A DNA stretch of 11,248 bases from Acidobacteriota bacterium (GCA_021817755.1 JAKAGC010000061.1:1-11248), one strand, 5' to 3'. Counted from the first letter of the stretch, positions 1-6,730 are shown. Program-made: numbers and translations. The notes: generated by a model not told the origin, from the letters alone.

Positions 1-483
1 GGTGAACGGGGAAACATGGCGATTCTCTTCTATCTTTTTGCTTACCTATTTATGAATGTAGCGGCATTTGCTTTAATCCTGGTAGTACAAAAAAAGGATG
101 GATTCGGTGAAAAAATCAACGACATGAAAGGGCTTGCACAACGTCCACCGTTGATCGCAGCGAGTATCATTGTATTACTACTTTCATTAACGGGTATACC
201 GCCGACTGCGGGTTTCATCGGGAAATACTATTTATTCGCTGCGGCAGTAGAAAAACAATTGTATATCCTGGCTGTTGCAGGAGCATTAAACTCGGTGATA
301 TCCCTGTTTTACTATTTTCGCATTGGTAGAGCAATGTTCATGGAAAACCCAACGACAGATGAAATAAAAATCGATAAATTCTACGCGAAATCGATCCTTG
401 TTTTTTCATGCATGGTAATATTACTTTTAGGTATACTGCCGGACATGTTGACAGCTTTCGTTTCACTGGCGGGTCATCTTTAG
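1..483 (+). CDS. nuoN: NADH-quinone oxidoreductase subunit N (C-terminal part)
   Basis: This is the last 160 residues of an antiporter-like membrane subunit of respiratory complex I, which pumps protons as NADH (or ferredoxin) reduces quinone. The frame is open from base 1, reading GERGN before the first Met at 16, so that Met is internal and the gene begins outside the window. Seen in the sequence: an ILFYLFAYLFMN helix, a loop rich in charged residues, then LSLTGIPPTAGFIGKYYLF, the conserved NuoN/MrpD-type helix with its buried lysine (codon 223-225), followed by two more hydrophobic segments. NuoN is usually the last gene of the nuo operon, which fits the new promoter found just downstream. 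NuoM or an Mrp subunit is the main alternative, but the short C-terminus and these motifs favour NuoN. Confidence 0.9.
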   Translation, partial: GERGNMAILFYLFAYLFMNVAAFALILVVQKKDGFGEKINDMKGLAQRPPLIAASIIVLLLSLTGIPPTAGFIGKYYLFAAAVEKQLYILAVAGALNSVISLFYYFRIGRAMFMENPTTDEIKIDKFYAKSILVFSCMVILLLGILPDMLTAFVSLAGHL

Positions 484-510
484 TACGGTTAGAATCGGTA
501 TCTCCAAATA

Positions 511-539
511 TTGAATTCCCAACGAATACGTTGTATAAT
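511..539 (+). promoter_or_regulatory. sigma70-type promoter of the antiporter gene
   Basis: TTGAAT (511-516) and a perfect TATAAT (534-539) are separated by exactly 17 bases, which predicts a transcript start near 546 and a leader of about 60 bases. The -10 box lies between ACGAA (522-526) and TTCGT (545-549), an imperfect inverted repeat that could be an operator; that role is inference only. The site separates the antiporter gene from nuoN transcriptionally. Confidence 0.7.
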
Positions 540-604
540 ATACGTTCGTAACAAAAATTCAAAAAAGATTTCGAGATTAAAAATCTGAAAATCACAGGAA
601 ATGA

Positions 605-2029
605 ATGATGAAAACAAAAAAGATTCTATTGTTTATTTTGTGTCTGACCGTATTCGCATTGGGTGCATTCGGTGAGTCGGAGCACCATAAATCAATCGGA
701 GGCGAACTTCCGTTATGGTCCGGGATTCCTTTTGCCGGAATACTTCTTTCTATCGCTTTAATGCCGTTGTTAATGCCGAAATTCTGGCATCATCACTTCG
801 GAAAGGTTTCGATGTTCTGGGGCCTTGTTATGGCAATACCTTTTATCCTGGTATACAAACTTACGGCGGTATATGAAATCGCACACATCGCATTAATCGA
901 TTATATACCGTTTATTATCCTTCTCTGGTCATTGTTTACCGTATCGGGCGGGATTATGATTAAAGGCTCCTTCGCAGGCAAACCCTCAACAAACCTTGGA
1001 ATGCTGCTGATAGGAACACTAATGGCTTCCTTTATCGGAACTACCGGTGCTGCCATGTTGATGGTGCGCCCGTTAATCCGTTCCAACAGTAAACGTAAAT
1101 ACAAAGCTCATATATTGATTTTCTTTATTTTCCTGGTTGCCAATATCGGCGGCTCCCTTACCCCATTGGGCGATCCTCCGTTATTCCTCGGATTCCTTCA
1201 CGGTGTCAGTTTCTTCTGGACAATGAAACTCTTCCCCATTATGGGAGTACTTGTATTATTCCTCCTTGGAGTATTTTTTGCCCTGGATTCTTATTTTTAT
1301 AAAAAAGAAACAGTAGTGGAAGAAACCAAATCGGATGAATCCTTCGCAATCGTTGGATGGCATAATTTCTTTTTCCTACTTGGTATTATCGGAGCTGTTT
1401 TAATTTCAGGTATCATCGATCTCGGAGCTCTTACCCTTCCGCTGGGTATCCATCTCGAAGTCCGCGGTATTTTAAGAGACGTCACCCTGGTCATTATGGG
1501 TATACTTTCATTAAAATCAACCAAACGTGCTATTCGTGATGATAATGGTTTCACCTGGGGTCCGATCCAGGAAGTGGCAATTTTATTCGCCGGTATCTTC
1601 GTGACCATTATCCCGGCACTGGACATGTTAAAAGCTGGTGTTAACGGAAGTATGGGTTTTATTATCGGCGCAGTAAAAGATCCGTGGCATTATTTCTGGG
1701 CAGCAGGCAGTCTCTCCAGTTTCCTGGATAACGCACCGACTTATTTGACGTTCTTTAACACCGCTCTGGGTCAATTCTTTACCGGAATGCCGGAAGCAAT
1801 GGGTGTTAAAATGTTAATGAGTACGAAAGCCACATACCTGTTGGCCATTTCCGCAGGTTCGGTTTTCATGGGTGCCAATACTTACATCGGTAATGCTCCG
1901 AATTTCATGGTAAAATCCATCGCAGAAGAAAACGGAATCCCTATGCCGAGTTTCTTCGGATATATGTTTAAATATTCCCTTATTTTCCTGGTCCCGTCTT
2001 TCATAGTTTTGACCTTTATATTCTTTTAA
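605..2029 (+). CDS. NhaD/CitMHS-type Na+/H+ antiporter-like protein
   Basis: This 474-residue polytopic inner-membrane transporter belongs to the ion transporter superfamily and resembles the family annotated as putative Na+/H+ antiporter or putative citrate transporter (CitMHS_2 type). It probably exchanges sodium for protons. Residues 1-22 look like a signal peptide or first helix, followed by a short histidine-rich periplasmic stretch. Re-entrant-loop-like motifs are visible in both halves: IGTTGAAMLMVRP (144-156), GGSLTPLGDPPLFLG (182-196), SSFLDNAPTY (371-380) and GANTYIGNAPNF (423-434). The first and last pairs are pseudo-symmetric, as expected for the fold's inverted repeat. AGGAAA at 596-601 is 4 bases from the ATG at 605 and 7 from a second ATG at 608, so 608 may be the true start. 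The gene has its own promoter and lies between nuoN and hppA, which fits a role in ion homeostasis. The substrate cannot be proved from sequence. Confidence 0.85.
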   Translation: MMKTKKILLFILCLTVFALGAFGESEHHKSIGGELPLWSGIPFAGILLSIALMPLLMPKFWHHHFGKVSMFWGLVMAIPFILVYKLTAVYEIAHIALIDYIPFIILLWSLFTVSGGIMIKGSFAGKPSTNLGMLLIGTLMASFIGTTGAAMLMVRPLIRSNSKRKYKAHILIFFIFLVANIGGSLTPLGDPPLFLGFLHGVSFFWTMKLFPIMGVLVLFLLGVFFALDSYFYKKETVVEETKSDESFAIVGWHNFFFLLGIIGAVLISGIIDLGALTLPLGIHLEVRGILRDVTLVIMGILSLKSTKRAIRDDNGFTWGPIQEVAILFAGIFVTIIPALDMLKAGVNGSMGFIIGAVKDPWHYFWAAGSLSSFLDNAPTYLTFFNTALGQFFTGMPEAMGVKMLMSTKATYLLAISAGSVFMGANTYIGNAPNFMVKSIAEENGIPMPSFFGYMFKYSLIFLVPSFIVLTFIFF

Positions 2030-2045
2030 AAATAAACACTCTGTC

Positions 2046-2080
2046 CGGGAACAGTTTTACTATTTTTAAAATTGTTCCCG
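2046..2080 (+). terminator. hairpin just after the antiporter gene, possible terminator
   Basis: A 13-base-pair stem (2046-2058 with 2068-2080, one G-T wobble) encloses a 9-base loop and begins 17 bases after the stop codon. It ends in AAAATAATAA instead of a T tract, so it is not a standard intrinsic terminator; it may be a 3'-end stabiliser or a factor-dependent stop. Confidence 0.4.
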
Positions 2081-2097
2081 AAAATAATAAAACATAT

Positions 2098-2135
2098 TTC
2101 CCTGTTCGATTGCTCTCCAGGTATCGGACAGGGAA
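2098..2135 (+). terminator. second hairpin upstream of the hppA promoter
   Basis: A second 13-base-pair stem (2098-2110 with 2123-2135, one wobble) with a 12-base loop follows the first hairpin. The tail TATTATAAAAGTTTTT is only weakly T-rich. The whole element lies upstream of the -35 box of hppA, so it belongs to the end of the antiporter transcript and not to the hppA leader. With the first hairpin it may insulate the two genes. Confidence 0.35.
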
Positions 2136-2156
2136 TATTATAAAAGTTTTTAACAC

Positions 2157-2185
2157 TTGACATTTTTGATTTAAAGTCATAGAAT
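2157..2185 (+). promoter_or_regulatory. strong sigma70-type promoter of hppA
   Basis: A perfect TTGACA (2157-2162) and TAGAAT (2180-2185) are separated by 17 bases, predicting a start near 2192 and a leader of about 47 bases that ends in the GGGAGGT ribosome binding site (2222-2228). Near-consensus boxes imply high constitutive expression, which is common for membrane pyrophosphatases. Confidence 0.8.
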
Positions 2186-2238
2186 AAAACAACCAAAAAT
2201 CCACACAGAAATTTAATGACTGGGAGGTTAATAGTCTA

Positions 2239-4533
2239 ATGATGCAAGGTTTAACTTCGTTTGAACAAGTAGCAATCTGGTGCGTGTTGGGGATTGCCAT
2301 ACTTGGACTTCTCTATGCGCTTTTTTTAAGACGTCAAATTATGGGAGAAGACAAGGGCAGCCTCAAAATGATCGATGTATGGAACGCAATTAGAGAGGGT
2401 GCGGATACCTATTTGAAACGTCAATTAAAGACAATACTGCCATTGATTGCGGTGTTAACTGTTGCACTGTTTTTTTCAGTGTTCATCGTTCCGCCTACGG
2501 AAGAAGCGCTTAAGCGTTTTGCCGGGCAGCCGACAGATTCGATTCGCTTGATCGTAGGTATAGGCCGTGCACTGGCATTTATTATGGGTGCAGGATTTTC
2601 ATTGATCGTGGGCCAGTTGGGTATGCGTATGGCAGTTCAGGCCAACGTTCGTGTCGCTGCTGCAGCCCGCCGCTCTTTTGGAGATTCTCTCCGTATCGCT
2701 TACCGTGCAGGTACGATTACGGGTATGTTAACAGATGGTCTGGGCCTTTTCGGAGGAACGATTATTTTTATGATTTTCGGAATAGCTGCGCCTGATGCGT
2801 TGCTTGGTTTCGGTTTCGGAGGAACACTCCTGGCATTATTTATGAGAGTCGGTGGTGGTATCTATACGAAAGCAGCAGACGTGGGTGCCGACCTTGTTGG
2901 AAAAGTCGAAGCCGGCATTCCTGAAGATGATCCGCGTAACCCGGCTGTTATTGCAGACCTGGTGGGTGATAACGTGGGCGATTGCGCCGGTATGGCCGCT
3001 GATATCTTCGAATCTTACGAAGTCACTATCGTTTCCGGTTTAATCCTGGCCTTAGCACTCTATCATATCACAGGCAGAATGGAATGGATTCTCTATCCAT
3101 TACTGGTACGCGGTATCGGCGTTTTAAGTTCCATTATCGGAACCTACGCTGTTAAAGGTGGTCCTGGAAAAGTAGGAAACGCCATGAAAGCGATTTTCAG
3201 AGGATTCTTGACTTCTGCTTTCATCTCCGTAGTAATGTTCGGTATCCTGGGATACTTTTATATGAAAGATGTACCGGGTGGCTGGTGGAGACCTTTTGCT
3301 GCAACAACGGCAGGTGTGTTACTGGCAATATTAATCGACCGTATCACGGAACACTTTACAGGCACAGAAGGTGCACCGATTAAAGAGATCAGAAAGGCAA
3401 CGAACACGGGTCCTGCTACAACAATTTTGTCAGGTCTTGCAGTGGGTTATGAATCGACAGTCTGGTCGATCCTTGTTATTGCAGGCACAATCTTTTCATC
3501 CATTCTGATTTTCGGTACAATGCCGGATGTGACAGTTACTCAAAAAGTTATATATATATTGTACGGCGTAGCGATGACGGGTATCGGTATGCTGACACTA
3601 ACGGGCAACAACGTGGCAATGGATTCATATGGTCCTATTTCAGACAATGCCAATGGTATTGGCGAAATGGCATGGCACGATCTGAATGACCAGGAAACCA
3701 ACGATGCTCGCAAGATTATGTCCGATCTGGATGCTGTTGGAAATACAACGAAAGCAATCACCAAAGGTGTGGCAATCGGTTCTGCTGTTATCGCCGCAGT
3801 ATCTTTATTCGGTTCATTCATTACGGATGTATCCAAAATTGATCCGGTAGCATTAGCAAATGGAATCCGAGTTTCCGAACCGATTGTATTCATCGGATTA
3901 TTAATCGGCGGTGCTTTACCGTGGTTATTCTCTTCATTCGCCATCCAGGCTGTGAGTCGTGCGGCTGCTCTCATCGTAGAAGAAGTTCGCCGCCAATTCC
4001 GTGGAGGCGTTTTGGAAGGTAAAACGAAACCGGATTACCGCCAGGCAGTTGCCATTTCCACTACTGCTGCACAGAAAGAATTAATCAGTCTTGCGCTGTT
4101 GGGTGTGGTTACCCCGATCGTGGTTGGTATGGTATTCAAAGTAGAAGCCCTGGGTGGTTTCCTCGCAGGTATCATTCTTTCAGGTCAATTACTGGCAGTG
4201 TTTATGTCCAATGCTGGCGGCGCCTGGGATAATACAAAGAAAACAATCGAAGATGAACCGAGAGACCCTGAAAAGAATACAGGTAAAGGTTCGGAACGCC
4301 ATAAAGCAGGCGTTGTAGGCGATACAGTGGGTGATCCGCTTAAAGATACCGCCGGTCCTGCATTGAACCCGATGATTAAAGTGGTCAACCTGGTTTCATT
4401 AATTATCGCCCCGGTTATTGTTCAATATAAGAATCTGGGAGTTGTGGGTTGGATTATTGTTGCAGCCCTTGTAGGCTCACTGGTCTGGTCCATCTGGCAG
4501 AGTAAGAAACCTGCCCCGGATTTTAAAGTATAG
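2239..4533 (+). CDS. hppA: K+-independent proton-pumping membrane pyrophosphatase
   Basis: This integral inner-membrane enzyme hydrolyses pyrophosphate to two phosphates and exports H+, recovering energy from biosynthetic PPi. It has 764 residues, normal for the family, and is hydrophobic throughout (about 16 helices expected). Catalytic motifs are intact: DVGADLVGKVE (214-224), the aspartate-rich DNVGDCAGMAADIFESYE (244-261), the NAGGAWDNTKK region (658-668) and GDTVGDPLKDTAGP (694-707), which bind Mg-PPi. The subclass marker GNTTKAITKG (501-510) carries Lys505 and Thr508. In this family Lys at the first position replaces K+, so the enzyme should be K+-independent, and characterised enzymes of that subclass pump H+. 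Glu258 sits in the FESY gate position. The start is fixed by GGGAGGT, 10 bases upstream of the ATG. The gene is probably monocistronic between its own promoter and terminator. Confidence 0.97.
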   Translation: MMQGLTSFEQVAIWCVLGIAILGLLYALFLRRQIMGEDKGSLKMIDVWNAIREGADTYLKRQLKTILPLIAVLTVALFFSVFIVPPTEEALKRFAGQPTDSIRLIVGIGRALAFIMGAGFSLIVGQLGMRMAVQANVRVAAAARRSFGDSLRIAYRAGTITGMLTDGLGLFGGTIIFMIFGIAAPDALLGFGFGGTLLALFMRVGGGIYTKAADVGADLVGKVEAGIPEDDPRNPAVIADLVGDNVGDCAGMAADIFESYEVTIVSGLILALALYHITGRMEWILYPLLVRGIGVLSSIIGTYAVKGGPGKVGNAMKAIFRGFLTSAFISVVMFGILGYFYMKDVPGGWWRPFAATTAGVLLAILIDRITEHFTGTEGAPIKEIRKATNTGPATTILSGLAVGYESTVWSILVIAGTIFSSILIFGTMPDVTVTQKVIYILYGVAMTGIGMLTLTGNNVAMDSYGPISDNANGIGEMAWHDLNDQETNDARKIMSDLDAVGNTTKAITKGVAIGSAVIAAVSLFGSFITDVSKIDPVALANGIRVSEPIVFIGLLIGGALPWLFSSFAIQAVSRAAALIVEEVRRQFRGGVLEGKTKPDYRQAVAISTTAAQKELISLALLGVVTPIVVGMVFKVEALGGFLAGIILSGQLLAVFMSNAGGAWDNTKKTIEDEPRDPEKNTGKGSERHKAGVVGDTVGDPLKDTAGPALNPMIKVVNLVSLIIAPVIVQYKNLGVVGWIIVAALVGSLVWSIWQSKKPAPDFKV

Positions 4534-4564
4534 ACGCTAATTCAATTAAGTCATATTTAAGGGA

Positions 4565-4602
4565 ACACGCACGGGATTTATGTCCCGTGCGTGTTTTTTT
4601 TT
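4565..4602 (+). terminator. intrinsic terminator of hppA
   Basis: A perfect 12-base-pair GC-rich stem (4565-4576 with 4583-4594, ACACGCACGGGA and its complement), a 6-base loop and eight T residues (4595-4602) form a classical Rho-independent terminator 31 bases after the hppA stop codon. The convergent small gene at 4624-4824 ends 21 bases away; in that direction the hairpin lacks a T tract, so it serves mainly hppA. Confidence 0.95.
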
Positions 4603-4623
4603 ATAAAGGATTTTTAATAGATT

Positions 4624-4824
4624 TTACCGACTCGGGCCACCGCCGAGTATCCTGGCGGGAAGCATAAAAATGGCTCTTATTAATTCAAATACTCCATCGA
4701 CTGCTATCCCCACTAAACGGAAGGGAAGTAATAATAACCATATCACTGGAAAAAGAAGCAATATCAACAACGCTACGGGCCAGCATAAAAACAATAAGAT
4801 TAACCATAATAAGAATTTTATCAT
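4624..4824 (-). CDS. small hydrophobic membrane protein of unknown function
   Basis: This is a 66-residue protein that is almost entirely hydrophobic up to residue 60. Residues 3-34 form one long or hairpin-like membrane segment interrupted by CWP (14-16) and FP (25-26). After Arg36 an amphipathic stretch (37-58) contains VDGVFELIRAIF, and the tail GGGPSR is polar. Translation is credible: a perfect GAGGAGGT lies 6 bases before the ATG. I do not recognise a named family, although short proteins of this type recur as conserved hypothetical proteins. It converges on the hppA terminator and diverges from hypA. No clear promoter was found in front of it. Its role is unknown; toxin-like or membrane-adaptor functions would be guesses. 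Confidence 0.7.
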   Translation of the reverse strand: MIKFLLWLILLFLCWPVALLILLLFPVIWLLLLPFRLVGIAVDGVFELIRAIFMLPARILGGGPSR

Positions 4825-4928
4825 CGCAATACCTCCTCAATTCTATGGGTTTTCACATTGGAATACTAATATAACGAAAATACCCTGGGAAAGGTTCACA
4901 AACGCAAAAATTTTCAGAATACTTTTTT

Positions 4929-4960
4929 CCCCAGGGGCGCTTTTGAAAAACTACCCCTGG
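4929..4960. repeat. GC-rich inverted repeat between the divergent genes
   Basis: CCAGGGG (4931-4937) and CCCCTGG (4954-4960) form a 7-base inverted repeat around 16 bases of AT-rich sequence, and the left arm extends to the palindrome CCCCAGGGG (4929-4937). A related CCCTGGG lies at 4883-4889. The GC-rich arms stand out in an AT-rich intergenic region of about 210 bases and overlap a possible hypA promoter, so an operator role is possible but unproven. Confidence 0.35.
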
Positions 4961-4972
4961 ACCCGGTAAAAC
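4943..4972 (+). promoter_or_regulatory. possible upstream promoter for the hypA leader
   Basis: TTGAAA (4943-4948), an 18-base spacer and TAAAAC (4967-4972) match the sigma70 consensus at 5 of 6 and 4 of 6 positions. A start near 4979 would yield a transcript carrying the AAGGAG and short ORF ahead of hypA. It competes with the -10-like box at 5027-5032. Confidence 0.3.
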
Positions 4973-4995
4973 TTTTATTTATTTTGAAGGAGTAG

Positions 4996-5031
4996 ATGAA
5001 CTGTGGATTATTAAGCCTATTTGGTGTATAA
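4996..5031 (+). CDS. possible 11-codon leader ORF of hypA
   Basis: ATG at 4996 opens an 11-codon frame (MNCGLLSLFGV) that stops at TAA 5029-5031, 7 bases before the hypA ATG. It is preceded by AAGGAG (4987-4992), the only good Shine-Dalgarno sequence in this region, although the 3-base spacing is tight. If translated, terminating ribosomes could re-initiate at hypA, which has no binding site of its own. The ORF may equally be chance. Confidence 0.3.
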   Translation: MNCGLLSLFGV

Positions 5032-5032
5032 T
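5027..5032 (+). promoter_or_regulatory. TATAAT box immediately before hypA
   Basis: A perfect TATAAT ends 6 bases before the hypA ATG at 5039, so a start at the usual distance would fall on or beside the ATG and give a leaderless mRNA. TG directly precedes the box, as it does in the antiporter promoter. The -35 region at the right distance (TGGATT, 5004-5009) is poor, which limits confidence. Confidence 0.35.
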
Positions 5033-5038
5033 AATAAT

Positions 5039-5377
5039 ATGCATGAATTCGCTCTAGCACAAGATATCGTAGAAACCATCGCCCGCAATGTGGGAGATGA
5101 AATGTCCAAACTGGATGTGATCCATATGGAAGTGGGCCAGTTTTCCGGCGCAGTGATCGATTCATTGGAATTCGGATTAAAAATTATTTTACAGGAAAAG
5201 AATTTACCGGCTGTTAAAATAAATATAGTACCTGTACCGGCAGCAGCAATTTGCGATTGTAAAACGGAATATGAATTGGACTCAATTATGACTGCTTGCC
5301 CATCCTGCGGCTCTTTTCAACGGCAAATTACTTCGGGCAAAGATGTTATAATTAAATCGATCGAATTAAAAGATTAA
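5039..5377 (+). CDS. hypA: hydrogenase nickel-insertion chaperone HypA
   Basis: This 112-residue cytoplasmic metallochaperone passes Ni2+ to HypB and the [NiFe]-hydrogenase large subunit. The N-terminal MHEFALAQ, with His2 and Glu3, is the nickel-binding motif and fixes the start at the ATG at 5039 in preference to the in-frame TTG at 5021. An alpha-beta domain follows (VIHMEVGQFSG at 27-37, then a SLEFGLK helix), and a zinc domain with CDC (72-74) and CPSC (87-90). The family normally has two CxxC pairs, so the first pair here is one residue short. The C-terminus GKDVIIKSIEL matches the family's closing strand. No Shine-Dalgarno sequence precedes the ATG. No other hyp gene or hydrogenase gene is in the window, so this copy stands alone, facing the convergent phosphatase. 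Confidence 0.92.
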   Translation: MHEFALAQDIVETIARNVGDEMSKLDVIHMEVGQFSGAVIDSLEFGLKIILQEKNLPAVKINIVPVPAAAICDCKTEYELDSIMTACPSCGSFQRQITSGKDVIIKSIELKD

Positions 5378-5422
5378 TAAATCCATCATATATCAAAACA
5401 TTTATTGAGTGGCACTCACAGA

Positions 5423-6568
5423 TTAAGGTGTGGGTTTATTGGAATGAGTTATTGAAAAACAATCGATAACATTTCCTTCTTTATCGACTGCCTGAAAAGT
5501 TAGAGTTGCCCCTTCAATATTGATTCTACAAAATTCCATAATGTCTTTCTGAACAACCACATAAGGTTGACCGGATTCGGGAGGATATGAGGGAGCCCCA
5601 CCGCTTCCGGTTGTGACATGCTGCACGCCATCTACCTCTGCCCTGGCATAATAATGATTATGCCCACAAAAAACAACATCGACACCATATTGTTTACATA
5701 GGGGCTGAATATATTCCTGGACCTCCTTTGTATTTTTATGCTTCCCACCGGCAGACCATCCAGGTTCATGAAGTACGATAAATTTCCATTGTTTACGGGA
5801 ATTGGTTAAATCTTTTTTTAACCACCAATATTGAATGGAACCGGGTTTATACCAGGTATACTGATCGAGAATAATCACATGCGCAGGACCATAATCAAAA
5901 GACCAGAAAAAGCGGTTATTACTTACATAGGGGTAAGGATAATACCTTCTCAGCATCTTCCCGCTGCACTCATGATTGCCCATACACCCCAATATAGGAA
6001 GTTCTGTTTTGAACCTGACAAGATTGGATTGAGTTTTGGGAAAGAAATCATGTTGCCAGGATTTGTCGGTATCCGATTCAGCCCAATCGCCAACATGAAG
6101 CAAAAAAGTCTGGTATGCAGGATCATCGGTATAGGTGGCGATCATCTGCCTGGCTAATTCATCTTGAGATTCGGGATGGGTACGGGTATCTCCATAAGCC
6201 AGGAATTTCACATTTTGTTCGGTAAGGGTCGGAGCGGAACGAAAATTTCCGGTATACTTCTTCCCATCGACTGTAACACAATAATAATAATGAGTATTGG
6301 GGACAAGACCGGAAATTTTATACCGGTGTTGCCGGTAAAATCCATACCCGTTCGATGTTATTTTATGTTCATAGTTATTGGGACTGACCCCCCATTCAAG
6401 AACGCATTTTACCCGCGAATCGGTTTGCCAGAGAATAGTCATATTTTCACTATTTCCGCTATAAATCAAATAAGGTCCTTTTTTAATATCTGCTGCTTCA
6501 ACAACTGCTGTTCGGATGATTATTAAAAATATGACAAATAAAACAGTCTTCAAAGTTTTAATGTTCAT
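5423..6568 (-). CDS. secreted purple-acid-phosphatase-like metallophosphoesterase
   Basis: This 381-residue calcineurin-type phosphoesterase is likely exported. Residues 1-26 are a signal peptide (basic start, VLFVIFLIII core, AVVEAA before the predicted cut). Residues 28-113 form the Fn3-like N-terminal domain of purple acid phosphatases, starting KKGPYLIY and ending in NTHYYYCVTVDG. The catalytic domain follows with metal-binding motifs in order: GDTR (126-129), GDW (160-162), GNHE (197-200), LHEP (266-269, His267) and GHNHYY (302-307). The expected two-metal phosphomonoesterase or phosphodiesterase activity follows from the family. Plant-type enzymes have GDxG and GDxxY; here the GDxxY tyrosine is missing, so the metal pair and substrate may differ. 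AGGA lies 8 bases before the ATG. It appears to be a single-gene unit with an extended -10 promoter. Confidence 0.88.
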   Translation of the reverse strand: MNIKTLKTVLFVIFLIIIRTAVVEAADIKKGPYLIYSGNSENMTILWQTDSRVKCVLEWGVSPNNYEHKITSNGYGFYRQHRYKISGLVPNTHYYYCVTVDGKKYTGNFRSAPTLTEQNVKFLAYGDTRTHPESQDELARQMIATYTDDPAYQTFLLHVGDWAESDTDKSWQHDFFPKTQSNLVRFKTELPILGCMGNHECSGKMLRRYYPYPYVSNNRFFWSFDYGPAHVIILDQYTWYKPGSIQYWWLKKDLTNSRKQWKFIVLHEPGWSAGGKHKNTKEVQEYIQPLCKQYGVDVVFCGHNHYYARAEVDGVQHVTTGSGGAPSYPPESGQPYVVVQKDIMEFCRINIEGATLTFQAVDKEGNVIDCFSITHSNKPTP

Positions 6569-6599
6569 GGTTCACATCCTCATATTTTAAATATGATTA

Positions 6600-6608
6600 A
6601 TTATAACA
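6600..6608 (-). promoter_or_regulatory. extended -10 promoter of the phosphatase gene
   Basis: On the minus strand the sequence reads TGTTATAAT, a perfect -10 with the TGn extension, 31 bases before the ATG. The expected -35 position (about 6623-6628) is poor, as is usual for extended -10 promoters, and the upstream stretch is A/T-rich. This predicts a start near 6593. Confidence 0.5.
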
Positions 6609-6730
6609 TTTTAAAAAAAAGAATGTGTGGCTTTTCGAAAAATTAAAAAATATGGGAATTAATGGGAATAATAAATAATTCGATTTATCACATGGTGATA
6701 TCTCTATATTTAAAAGTAATGACTCATATC

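Noticed and set aside
2041..2135. Riboswitch or attenuator for hppA
   Set aside because: The structured region lies upstream of the strong hppA promoter (2157-2185), so it would not be in the hppA transcript unless there is read-through.
3540..3974. 144-codon open frame on the minus strand inside hppA
   Set aside because: It lies fully antisense to conserved hppA codons and shows no start signal or recognisable motif.
4670..4969. 99-codon open frame on the plus strand
   Set aside because: It is antisense to the small membrane gene, Asn/Lys-rich, has no ribosome binding site, and its opposite strand has a perfect one.
5021..5023. TTG at 5021 as an earlier start for hypA
   Set aside because: It would put six extra residues before the MHE motif, whose free N-terminal Met-His binds nickel.
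6164..6526. 120-codon and neighbouring 108-codon (5831-6157) plus-strand frames
   Set aside because: Both are antisense to conserved phosphatase motifs and have no plausible start signals.
6686..6700. TATCAC-ATG-GTGATA hairpin as terminator of the toxin-antitoxin-like pair
   Set aside because: It is only 6 base pairs, AT-rich, and not followed by a T tract on the minus strand; it could be chance.
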